Shown here: one piece after another, positions 7,000-11,352 of the stretch
How the letters are laid out: every line of letters starts with the position of its first letter
Numbering within the stretch: the first letter of the stretch is position 1
Assembly (NCBI GenBank): GCA_016234065.1
Contig: JACQLJ010000004.1
Span: 1 to 15,709, forward strand
Direction: 5' to 3'
Source: Candidatus Pacearchaeota archaeon
GTDB taxonomy: Archaea > Nanobdellota > Nanobdellia > Pacearchaeales > GW2011-AR1
Length of the DNA stretch: 15,709 bases
Notes under the pieces: model-generated
The model's input: only the letters and a program-made list of their open reading frames with translations
Told to the model about the DNA's origin: nothing
Databases searched by the model: none
Made by a program: the position numbers and the translations under genes

Positions 7000-7407
7000 T
7001 TAATTTTTGAAAGAACTAATTAAATTTGTTTGTTTTACCATACGAATTTTTGTCAAATAACCATCAAATTGTTTTTGCGCTTCTTTTAGACACTCTCCCC
7101 CCATTATATCTGTTGCACACTGCACTATTTTTTTATTGTCTTCTGTAACCTCAACCCTTGTTACTTTTGCTTCTATTTCACCATGTTTTTTCCCACCAAT
7201 ATAGGATATTGTTTTTAGATTGTACTTTATTATTCTTCCATCGGTTTTTTTAACTTCAAGAGATATCCCTCCACGAGTTTCATACAAACTTAAATATTCT
7301 CCATCTATTTTTTCATTAAAATCATATATAACTTTATCACAGCCACTTAATCCAAGAGTTGCCACCCCTCCAAATACTACCCCTAATAAAGATTTTCTGA
7401 AAGACAT
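7000..7407 (-). CDS. Predicted lipoprotein, 135 aa
   Basis: The N-terminus MSFRKSLLGV / VFGGVATLGLSGC is a signal peptide ending in a lipobox (LSGC, Cys23), so the mature protein is probably lipid-anchored outside the cell membrane. The remaining ~110 residues look like a small beta-rich domain (EYLSLYETRGGISLEVKK, IIKYNLKTISYIGGKK) with a pair of cysteines (in QCATDIMGGEC) that could form a disulfide, then a helix and a Lys-rich end. Many short archaeal lipoproteins of this shape have no known role. The ATG at 7407 has a TATA box 26 bases upstream. The gene is convergent with the exported protein, with the two stop codons directly adjacent and no spacer for a terminator. Confidence 0.8.
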   Translation of the reverse strand: MSFRKSLLGVVFGGVATLGLSGCDKVIYDFNEKIDGEYLSLYETRGGISLEVKKTDGRIIKYNLKTISYIGGKKHGEIEAKVTRVEVTEDNKKIVQCATDIMGGECLKEAQKQFDGYLTKIRMVKQTNLISSFKN

Positions 7408-7427
7408 AATCTCGGATATTTTTCTTT

Positions 7428-7437
7428 GTTTTTAAAG
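7428..7437 (-). promoter_or_regulatory. TATA box for the lipoprotein gene
   Basis: Read on the minus strand it contains ctttaaaaac, centred 26 bases upstream of the ATG at 7407. Confidence 0.6.
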
Positions 7438-7470
7438 ATTTATATTAAATTCAACTTTTTTAAAAATTAC

Positions 7471-7767
7471 CTAAAGCGACAAAATGCAATCTATGAGAGA
7501 TTTTTTAATAGATGACTTGGTTCTATTAAAATCAACTTCTTGCCCGCCTGCTTTTTTTAAAGATACTAAACTAACTTTCACATATTCTTTTTTAGGGTCA
7601 GTAAAACAATAACCTCTTGCGATTTTTGTTGCTTCATCCATTGCAGTTTCAAAAGAATCTCTATCTCTTTCTGCCTTAAATTTTAAGTTTTCATTAAAAT
7701 GATGTTCTATGCCGGAATCTCCGTATTACACATAACTTACTTTAAAATTTGCGACATATCTCGGCAT
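7471..7767 (-). pseudogene. Small gene interrupted by one in-frame TAA (98 codons)
   Basis: On the minus strand a frame runs from the ATG at 7765-7767 (MPRYVANFKVSYV) to a TAA at 7726-7728. The same frame continues for 84 more sense codons (YGDSGIEHHFNENLKFKAER..., ...KIARGYCFTDPKKEYVKVSL..., ending SLIDCILSL) to a TAG at 7471. The composition before and after the stop is protein-like (charged, evenly spaced hydrophobics), and a TATA box lies 25 bases before the ATG, as for intact genes here. No frameshift is needed. One changed base in TAA, for example to AAA or GAA, restores a 98-residue protein. It could be a nonsense-mutated pseudogene, a sequence error, or read-through. I do not recognise the family. 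Confidence 0.65.
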
Positions 7768-7787
7768 TAAATAAAAAGTTATTTGGG

Positions 7788-7796
7788 TATAATAAG
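7788..7796 (-). promoter_or_regulatory. TATA box of the TAA-interrupted gene
   Basis: Minus-strand cttattata, centred 25 bases upstream of the ATG at 7767. Its preservation suggests the gene is or was recently expressed. Confidence 0.5.
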
Positions 7797-7811
7797 ATTA
7801 TTGTAATTGAT

Positions 7812-8165
7812 TTACAAATCAAACTCAAACTTTTTCAAGTCAACTTTTCCTTCTTCTATTTTAATGCCTTCTTTTTCAAGCATTTTTATTTTCCTTTTTG
7901 TTCCGTGAGCGAATCCGCCGACCTCTCCGTTTGATTTTATGACCCTGTGGCACGCTAAATCTCCTCTAATACTTGAACGGCGATTTCCAATTGCCTCCGA
8001 CGAAATCGCAAAGTATCCATAGGGATTTTTATTCAGCGCATTTCCCACAGCACGGTATGAAGATTTCTTTCCTAATTTTCTTGCAATTGCCTTATAAGTT
8101 ATGACTTTTCCTTTAGGAATTTTTTTCAAGATTTCATAGACACTTTTTTCAAAATCAGTTGGCAT
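7812..8165 (-). CDS. ogt: Methylated-DNA--cysteine methyltransferase (MGMT/Ogt domain) carrying an in-frame palindromic insertion
   Basis: MGMT removes alkyl groups from O6-alkylguanine by suicide transfer to a cysteine. The fold is recognisable: VYEILKKIPKGKVITYKAIARKLG (residues 9-32), the DNA-binding helix with YRAVGNALNKNP (37-48, including the Arg finger), the active site ACHRVI with Cys72 (71-76), and GEVGGFAHG (80-88). It is the C-terminal catalytic domain only. PCHR is ACHR here, but Cys is kept, so it is not an alkyltransferase-like protein. Between NP (47-48) and ACHR there are 22 residues where about 5 are normal. Residues 51-70 (YFAISSEAIGNRRSSIRGDL) are encoded by a 56-bp repeat also found between genes at 10375. 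The start overlaps the PC4 stop by one base (TAATG), so it is the second gene of that operon. Activity with the insert is uncertain. Confidence 0.9.
   Translation of the reverse strand: MPTDFEKSVYEILKKIPKGKVITYKAIARKLGKKSSYRAVGNALNKNPYGYFAISSEAIGNRRSSIRGDLACHRVIKSNGEVGGFAHGTKRKIKMLEKEGIKIEEGKVDLKKFEFDL
7958..8013. repeat. Palindromic repeat element, copy A, inside the MGMT gene
   Basis: This 56-bp segment matches 10375-10430 at 50 of 56 positions by my count. It contains an inverted repeat GCGATTTC (7980-7987) / GAAATCGC (8002-8009), an 8-bp stem with a 14-base loop, unchanged in both copies. It lies in frame and corresponds almost exactly to the extra residues 51-70 of the MGMT protein, so it looks like a mobile element that entered the gene without breaking it. 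Confidence 0.8.
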
Positions 8166-8431
8166 TAGTAATCAGGAAGTTCTTCATCTTCTTTGGAAGA
8201 GATTTGACTACTTTCTTCTTTCAGATCCTCGCTTGTCACAGAATTTATCATTTCTTTGAATTTTGGAAAATCCGATGCAAGAATTCTTACTCCTGATTTT
8301 GTGAAGCCGGTGTATCTGTCGCTCGTAACAAACTCTCTGATTGTTAGGCCTTTTCTTCCACCAAAATCATCCACTCTTACAACAACTTCGGTTGTGTCAT
8401 TTTTTCTTATTTTTCCAATGTCTTTTTCCAT
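8165..8431 (-). CDS. PC4/p15-type transcriptional coactivator, 88 aa
   Basis: PC4/p15 proteins bind single-stranded DNA as dimers and act in transcription and genome upkeep. The family core is present: EVVVRVDDFGGRKGLTIREF (residues 14-33), then SDRYTGFTKSGVRILASDFP with the conserved T-x-x-G-v-x-L-x-x-x-x-f pattern, then FKEMINSV. The C-terminal ~25 residues are acidic and Ser-rich (EDLKEESSQISSKEDEELPDY). The ATG at 8431 is chosen because a TATA box lies 25 bases upstream; an upstream ATG at 8488 would put that promoter inside the gene and overlap the neighbouring coding end. Its stop TAA shares a base with the MGMT start, so both are on one message, linking an ssDNA-binding factor with an alkylation-repair enzyme. 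Confidence 0.9.
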   Translation of the reverse strand: MEKDIGKIRKNDTTEVVVRVDDFGGRKGLTIREFVTSDRYTGFTKSGVRILASDFPKFKEMINSVTSEDLKEESSQISSKEDEELPDY

Positions 8432-8451
8432 TAATAACAATGGTTTTGGAA

Positions 8452-8461
8452 TTTTATAAAC
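8452..8461 (-). promoter_or_regulatory. TATA box for the PC4-MGMT operon
   Basis: Minus-strand gtttataaaa, centred 25 bases upstream of the ATG at 8431. Confidence 0.65.
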
Positions 8462-8469
8462 ATTTATAT

Positions 8470-8853
8470 TCAAGAAGCAATGGAACAACCTGTGAGTTTG
8501 CTTAACATTTCAAATGTTTGTGTCCCCTGAAGCCGTGTGCTGTTCCCAAGTTCCCATGTCGGATATCCTGATATTCCTGCCTGATTACAAATAGTTGTTT
8601 GTCCTGCTGCGTTTGGAAGAGAGCATTCAACATATTCAATGTAATCCCATGAATTTCCAAACATTTCTTTTTGTTCGTTGCAATGCGGACACCAATATGC
8701 GCCATACATTTTCACGCCGTTTTGAGTTAGGCATTTTGCAAAATCATCATATTGTCCGGGAATGGAATTTTTGTCGTAGTAAAGGAAATACATTGCAAAA
8801 ATAAAAGCAACAAAAATCGCCGCAAACACAAACCACTTTTGCTTTTTAGTCAT
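8470..8853 (-). CDS. Membrane-anchored thioredoxin-like protein with CPHC motif, 127 aa
   Basis: An N-terminal membrane anchor (WFVFAAIFVAFIFAMYFLYY, about residues 7-26) is followed by a thioredoxin-fold domain outside the cell. The active site is YWCPHC (Cys55, Cys58). ISGYPTWEL (94-102) supplies the cis-proline loop (Pro98). Extra cysteines at 41, 77, 89 and 123 resemble the extra pairs in the thioredoxin domain attached to VKOR homologues, so this may be a stand-alone partner of a VKOR/DsbB-type enzyme in extracellular disulfide formation; no such partner is in the window. The ATG at 8853 has a TATA box 26 bases upstream. It ends 38 bases before the PC4 start and is on the same strand, but PC4 has its own promoter. 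Confidence 0.9.
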   Translation of the reverse strand: MTKKQKWFVFAAIFVAFIFAMYFLYYDKNSIPGQYDDFAKCLTQNGVKMYGAYWCPHCNEQKEMFGNSWDYIEYVECSLPNAAGQTTICNQAGISGYPTWELGNSTRLQGTQTFEMLSKLTGCSIAS

Positions 8854-8874
8854 TTAATTAAATTGTGAAAATGG

Positions 8875-8883
8875 TATTTAAGG
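8875..8883 (-). promoter_or_regulatory. TATA box for the thioredoxin gene
   Basis: Minus-strand ccttaaata, centred 26 bases upstream of the ATG at 8853. Confidence 0.55.
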
Positions 8884-8901
8884 TTTTGTGAAAAGGTGTA
8901 A

Positions 8902-8911
8902 ACTTTAAAAG
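8902..8911 (+). promoter_or_regulatory. TATA box for tRNA-Ser
   Basis: actttaaaag ends 23 bases before the first tRNA base (8935), the expected place for an archaeal tRNA promoter. Confidence 0.6.
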
Positions 8912-8934
8912 ACATTGAAACTTTCTTTTTTTGG

Positions 8935-9015
8935 GCCTGGTTCGCATAATGGTATTGCAGAAGATTGCTAATCTTCGCCCTTCGGGGCTCGCAGGTTCGA
9001 TTCCTGCACCAGGCG
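8935..9015 (+). tRNA. tRNA-Ser (anticodon GCT)
   Basis: A full cloverleaf can be drawn: acceptor GCCTGGT (8935-8941) with ACCAGGC (9008-9014) and discriminator G at 9015. The D-loop carries GGTA. The anticodon stem GAAGA/TCTTC encloses loop TTGCTAA with anticodon GCT at 8967-8969. The long variable arm GCCC-TTCG-GGGC is followed by T-stem GCAGG/CCTGC with loop TTCGATT. The long variable arm and G73 both fit serine, reading AGC/AGT codons. There is no intron and no encoded CCA. Confidence 0.96.
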
Positions 9016-9030
9016 TTTTGCTAAGTAATA

Positions 9031-9246
9031 TTAAAATTTTGCAGAATTAAATTTACCATTTCTTTCCAAATAAATTAGGACTGCCAAGCTCAGAAGTACA
9101 GGAATTAATCCTTGAAGAATATGGGTTATGTGTTCGGTTGCTGTGTCATTAGTGATTGTGTTATGAAATGCATGAGGAAGAAACATCCACAGCAAGCCCA
9201 AAAAAACAAAAGTCCATAGAAGCCAATAGACAAACTTAAAATTCAT
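9031..9246 (-). CDS. Small two-helix membrane protein, 71 aa
   Basis: Two hydrophobic helices are evident (YWLLWTFVFLGLLWMFLPHA, about residues 7-26, and IPVLLSLAVLIYLERN, about 48-63), joined by a short polar His/Thr-rich loop (FHNTITNDTATEHITHILQG). No family is recognised. It starts 27 bases after the end of the DUF4383-like gene on the same strand, with no strong TATA box between them, so the two may be one operon of membrane proteins. Its end lies 15 bases from the oppositely oriented tRNA-Ser. Confidence 0.7.
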   Translation of the reverse strand: MNFKFVYWLLWTFVFLGLLWMFLPHAFHNTITNDTATEHITHILQGLIPVLLSLAVLIYLERNGKFNSAKF

Positions 9247-9273
9247 AATAAAAATAAAAAAATTTGGGTTTAA

Positions 9274-9624
9274 TTACTTTTTCGCTGTGTAATAAACCGA
9301 AAGGGATACGACGCCGATTGCAAGATGCAAAAGGGTAATCTCAGTGTTGATGTTAAGCAGTGTAAGCAGCAAGTCATCAATTACAGGGACAAACCCGAGA
9401 ACTCCAAGTGCGATTCCTATCAAACCTAGTGTAAGGTTGTAACCAGGGCCTTCGCCTTTTGTTCCAATGTAGATTCCGAAGAAGCCCGCGATTAAATGCA
9501 GCACGCTTTGAAATGCATTAACCCCAAACAATCCCAGAATCATGTCTGTGAAAAAGCCCCAAACACCAACAACAACCAACACAATTCCCAAAATCAGTGC
9601 AAATGTTTTTTGTACTTTTTCCAT
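9274..9624 (-). CDS. Four-helix membrane protein, DUF4383-like, 116 aa
   Basis: Four hydrophobic segments occur in order: FALILGIVLVVVGVWGFF, VLHLIAGFFGIYIG, LGLIGIALGVLGFVPVI, and LLHLAIGVVSLSVYYTA. The two HL-x-x-x-G segments (VLHLIAG and LLHLAIG) at the starts of helices 2 and 4 suggest an internal duplication, and are the pattern of the DUF4383 family of small membrane proteins, whose function is not known. The ATG at 9624 is chosen because GGGGGA lies 7 bases before it as a Shine-Dalgarno-like sequence. A TTG at 9651 falls at the expected transcription start (TATA at 9668-9677), leaving a leader of about 27 bases. Confidence 0.8.
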   Translation of the reverse strand: MEKVQKTFALILGIVLVVVGVWGFFTDMILGLFGVNAFQSVLHLIAGFFGIYIGTKGEGPGYNLTLGLIGIALGVLGFVPVIDDLLLTLLNINTEITLLHLAIGVVSLSVYYTAKK

Positions 9625-9667
9625 TTCAAATCCCCCTTTCAAATATATCAATATTAAGAACTTTTGG

Positions 9668-9677
9668 TTATATAAAT
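9668..9677 (-). promoter_or_regulatory. TATA box for the DUF4383-like gene
   Basis: Minus-strand atttatataa. It predicts transcription starting near 9648, giving a short leader with a Shine-Dalgarno sequence rather than a leaderless message. Confidence 0.55.
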
Positions 9678-9733
9678 GTTATTTTTTGTGTTTTTAATAT
9701 TGCACATTTTTAAAACCCATTTATTATTAATAG

Positions 9734-9760
9734 TGGAATTAATGAATTATTAATTCTCCA
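9734..9760. repeat. Inverted repeat in the divergent spacer
   Basis: GAATTAAT (9736-9743) and ATTAATTC (9749-9756) form an 8-bp stem with a 5-base loop; flanking TGG and CCA can add pairs past a small bulge. It lies between two divergent genes and could be an operator or a transcript end; no T-run follows. Confidence 0.4.
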
Positions 9761-9806
9761 GCAAAATGTTTTTTGAATAATGTGTGCTAAGTTCAGGCAC
9801 CAAAAA

Positions 9807-9816
9807 TCTTTAAACC
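9807..9816 (+). promoter_or_regulatory. TATA box of the frameshifted gene
   Basis: tctttaaacc is centred 25 bases upstream of the ATG at 9836. Confidence 0.5.
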
Positions 9817-9835
9817 AATTGTCTTAGAGATTCTT

Positions 9836-10173
9836 ATGGCTGATGATTTAACTAAGAGAGTAAGACCAAAAGCCCGTTTTATGGTTTTCACCGAGTTCAA
9901 CATAAAGGCGTGCCCCCCAACTTTATCGGATTCTAGAGGTACCAATGTGGTTTGATGGATGGTTTTTCCCCATGTCAGATGGAAATCCAAAATTTACCTG
10001 TTGATGTAAACACATGTGACTTAAAAGAAGAAATAGAAGATAGTAACAACTTCAGGGACTTAATGGAGAACGGATATGTTTTATCTGAAGAACATTCTAT
10101 TAAAATGATTCCCACAAGGATTTGGTACGACCACATCTTTAATGGAAAATCGCTTAAAGAAGGATATAATTGA
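9836..10173 (+). pseudogene. Frameshifted small gene (about 112 codons, two shifts)
   Basis: Three protein-like segments lie in three successive frames. First from the ATG at 9836: MADDLTKRVRPKARF, then MVFTEFNIKACP. Second around 9915-9995: LYRILEVPMWFDGWFFPMSD, then GNPK. Third from about 10000 to the TGA at 10171-10173: DVNTCDLKEEIEDSN, ...LMENGYVLSEEHSI..., RIWYDHIFNGKSLKEGYN. Both junctions are +1 shifts. The first can be explained by the run of six C at 9913-9918. The second lies somewhere in 9951-10004, where T5 (9963-9967) and A4 (9989-9992) runs are candidates. A TATA box precedes the ATG. It may be a real pseudogene or an intact gene with homopolymer sequencing errors. The family is not recognised. 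Confidence 0.6.
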
Positions 10174-10198
10174 TTCCTTGAATTTGAATTAGACAAAC

Positions 10199-10206
10199 CT
10201 TTAAAA
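10199..10206 (+). promoter_or_regulatory. TATA box for the tRNA-Met-like gene
   Basis: ctttaaaa is centred about 28 bases before the first tRNA base at 10231. Confidence 0.6.
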
Positions 10207-10230
10207 ATAAATTCTTTATCTAACCTTTGA

Positions 10231-10321
10231 AGCGGAGTAGAGGAGTCTGGAGTCCTCGCAGGGCCCATAGCTTAATAGTTGGAAACCCTGAAATCGTGTG
10301 GTTCAAATCCCACCTCCGCTA
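10231..10321 (+). tRNA. Initiator-type tRNA-Met (CAT) with a 15-nt intron and an irregular T-stem
   Basis: The acceptor AGCGGAG (10231-10237) pairs fully with CTCCGCT (10314-10320), giving the A1:U72 pair typical of archaeal initiator tRNA; A73 is at 10321. The D-stem is GAGGA/TCCTC. The anticodon stem CAGGG/CCCTG (10259-10263/10286-10290) has the three G:C pairs of initiators. The loop is 22 bases; removing 10270-10284 leaves CCCATAA with anticodon CAT (10266-10268). Position 33 is then C instead of the usual T. The T-loop is TTCAAAT, but the T-stem pairs (GTGGG/CCCAC) only if T10299 in GTGTGG is bulged out. It may be functional, a decayed copy, or carry a one-base sequence error. The intron makes simple cloverleaf searches likely to miss it. 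Confidence 0.75.
10270..10284 (+). other. tRNA intron at position 37/38 (BHB-like)
   Basis: These 15 bases (gcttaatagttggaa) are the excess in the anticodon loop. CCA (10265-10267) can pair with TGG (10280-10282), leaving bulges TAG (10268-10270) and AAA (10283-10285) on opposite strands, which is a relaxed bulge-helix-bulge. Cutting after the second base of each bulge gives exactly the canonical 37/38 site. Confidence 0.6.
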
Positions 10322-10349
10322 TTTGGGATTTGATTAATCTGTTTAAACT

Positions 10350-10373
10350 AAAAAGAACCCGTTGTTTCTTTTT
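10350..10373. repeat. A/T-rich hairpin after tRNA-Met
   Basis: AAAAAGAA (10350-10357) and TTCTTTTT (10366-10373) form an 8-bp stem with an 8-base loop; the T-rich 3' arm could terminate tRNA transcription. It directly precedes repeat copy B. Confidence 0.4.
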
Positions 10374-10374
10374 G

Positions 10375-10430
10375 AATCTCCTCTAAAAACTGAACGGCGA
10401 TTTCAAACTGCCTCCGACGAAATCGCATAG
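10375..10430. repeat. Palindromic repeat element, copy B, intergenic
   Basis: It has the same 56-bp length as 7958-8013, with 6 differences, and the 8-bp stem GCGATTTC (10397-10404) / GAAATCGC (10419-10426) is fully conserved. Read on the minus strand it would give YAISSEAV-stop-NRRSVFRGD, so the intergenic copy is not held open as a reading frame. Confidence 0.8.
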
Positions 10431-10434
10431 AAAC

Positions 10435-10460
10435 CACTTTGTTTCACGATTCCCAAAGTG
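10435..10460. repeat. Inverted repeat hairpin
   Basis: CACTTTG (10435-10441) and CAAAGTG (10454-10460) form a perfect 7-bp stem around a 12-base loop, immediately after copy B and overlapping the start of copy C. Confidence 0.5.
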
Positions 10461-10487
10461 CTGAACCCGATTCAATTGCTTCCGATG
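10447..10487. repeat. Diverged third copy (C) of the palindromic element
   Basis: CTGAACCCGATTCAATTGC followed by TTCCGATG (10461-10487) aligns with copies A and B (CTGAACGGCGATTTC... GCCTCCGACG) in the same orientation with small gaps; upstream bases align weakly. The 8-bp stem is not kept. Confidence 0.5.
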
Positions 10488-10514
10488 TGCCCAACTTTTA
10501 AAAAAGTTCGGCGC
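10487..10514. repeat. Long near-perfect inverted repeat
   Basis: gtgcccaactttt (10487-10499) pairs with aaaagttcggcgc (10502-10514) with one mismatch and one G:T pair. It would form a strong hairpin or cruciform. Confidence 0.5.
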
Positions 10515-10531
10515 TCAAAAGTAGTAATTGT

Positions 10532-10561
10532 CCGCTGATGAAATAAACCCGCTGATGAAAT
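10532..10561. repeat. Tandem 13-bp direct repeat
   Basis: ccgctgatgaaat occurs at 10532-10544 and again at 10549-10561. Together with the hairpins above it fills most of 10350-10561, so the gene-free stretch 10322-10645 is a patchwork of short repeats followed by the rnhB promoter. No protein-like frame was seen there. Confidence 0.6.
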
Positions 10562-10616
10562 CACAAAAACAACCTCGCGGTTTTTTCTATATTATCTTCC
10601 ATTTTAAACACGAAAT

Positions 10617-10626
10617 CCTTAAAAAC
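10617..10626 (+). promoter_or_regulatory. TATA box for rnhB
   Basis: ccttaaaaac is centred 25 bases upstream of the ATG at 10646. Confidence 0.65.
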
Positions 10627-10645
10627 AAAAGCTGTATTCAATTTT

Positions 10646-11314
10646 ATGCTTACTCTTGGAATTGATGATGCCGGAAGAGGCCCTGTTGTAGGTCCAATGG
10701 TTTTGGCAGGGGTTTTAATTGACGACGAAATTGCAAAGACATTCAAAGAGTTAGGTGTGAAGGACAGCAAGCAACTAACCGCAAAAAAAAGGGATTTTCT
10801 TGCAGAGATTGTGAGAAACAAAGCGATAAGTTTTGAAATTGTTGTGATTTTTCCAAATGATATTGATGGAGAAAACAGCAGAGGAGTCAATTTAAATGAT
10901 GTTGAGGCGATTGCATGCGCGAGAATAATAAACAGAACAAACAAGGGATTCGGAAAAATAAAAGTAATTCTTGATTGCCCTTCAAAAAATATTGAAAGCT
11001 GGAAGGCATTTTTGACGACGAAAATTGAAAACAAGAGAACGCTTGAAATTTCCTGCGAGCACAAGGCAGATGTTAATCATATTGCTGTTTCAGCTGCTTC
11101 GGTAATTGCTAAGGACATAAGAGAAAAGGAAATGGCAAAATTGAAGGAGAAATATGGTAAGGAAATCGGTTCTGGATACAGCTCTGATCCTGTAACAATA
11201 AAATTTCTTCATGAAAATTTCAGAAAATATCACGACGAAGGCATTTTCAGAAAATCGTGGGCAACCTGGCGAGATGCAGCTGGAAAAGTGGCTCAGAAAA
11301 AGTTGGAGTTTTAA
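10646..11314 (+). CDS. rnhB: Ribonuclease HII
   Basis: RNase HII cuts the RNA strand of RNA/DNA hybrids and single ribonucleotides in DNA. The archaeal family pattern is complete: GIDDAGRGPVVGPMVLAGV (residues 5-23, with the GRG motif at 10-12), VKDSKQLT (38-45), ILDCPS (108-113), EHKADVNHIAVSAASVIAKDIRE (138-160), and GSGYSSDP (175-182), whose Tyr recognises the 2'-OH. The four metal-binding acidic residues would be D7, D8, D110 and D142; the second is Asp where the usual GIDEAGRG has Glu. At 222 residues it has typical archaeal length. The start is supported by a TATA box 25 bases upstream. It stands alone, with the next gene having its own promoter. Confidence 0.96.
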   Translation: MLTLGIDDAGRGPVVGPMVLAGVLIDDEIAKTFKELGVKDSKQLTAKKRDFLAEIVRNKAISFEIVVIFPNDIDGENSRGVNLNDVEAIACARIINRTNKGFGKIKVILDCPSKNIESWKAFLTTKIENKRTLEISCEHKADVNHIAVSAASVIAKDIREKEMAKLKEKYGKEIGSGYSSDPVTIKFLHENFRKYHDEGIFRKSWATWRDAAGKVAQKKLEF

Positions 11315-11324
11315 CACATAAATT

Positions 11325-11334
11325 CTTTTAAAGA
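11325..11334 (+). promoter_or_regulatory. TATA box for the 231-aa gene
   Basis: cttttaaaga is centred about 24 bases upstream of the ATG at 11353, supporting that start over the TTG at 11344. Confidence 0.55.
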
Positions 11335-11352
11335 GATTTAATATTGATTTTT

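Noticed and set aside
7950..7952. MGMT gene as an alkyltransferase-like (ATL) protein
   Set aside because: ATL proteins have Trp or another residue at the active site; here the codon is TGC (Cys72).
8470..8853. Thioredoxin gene as the end of a VKOR-thioredoxin fusion
   Set aside because: The frame has its own start, a single membrane anchor and a promoter 26 bases upstream, and no VKOR helices or CxxC precede it; tRNA-Ser follows on the other side.
9793..10268. Two minus-strand open frames across 9793-10268
   Set aside because: They run through the tRNA-Met promoter and D-arm and oppose the plus-strand frameshifted gene, which has a TATA box and a more protein-like composition.
10264..10285. 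Reading the Met tRNA as tRNA-Ser (GGA) or tRNA-Trp (CCA)
   Set aside because: A serine tRNA needs a long variable arm, but the variable loop is only AAATC. CCA would need a different loop register and does not fit the A1:U72 and GGG/CCC initiator features.
10532..10561. Possible C/D-box guide RNA (CTGATGA twice)
   Set aside because: The two CTGATGA copies belong to a 13-bp direct repeat 17 bases apart, and no C-guide-D'-C'-guide-D spacing can be drawn.
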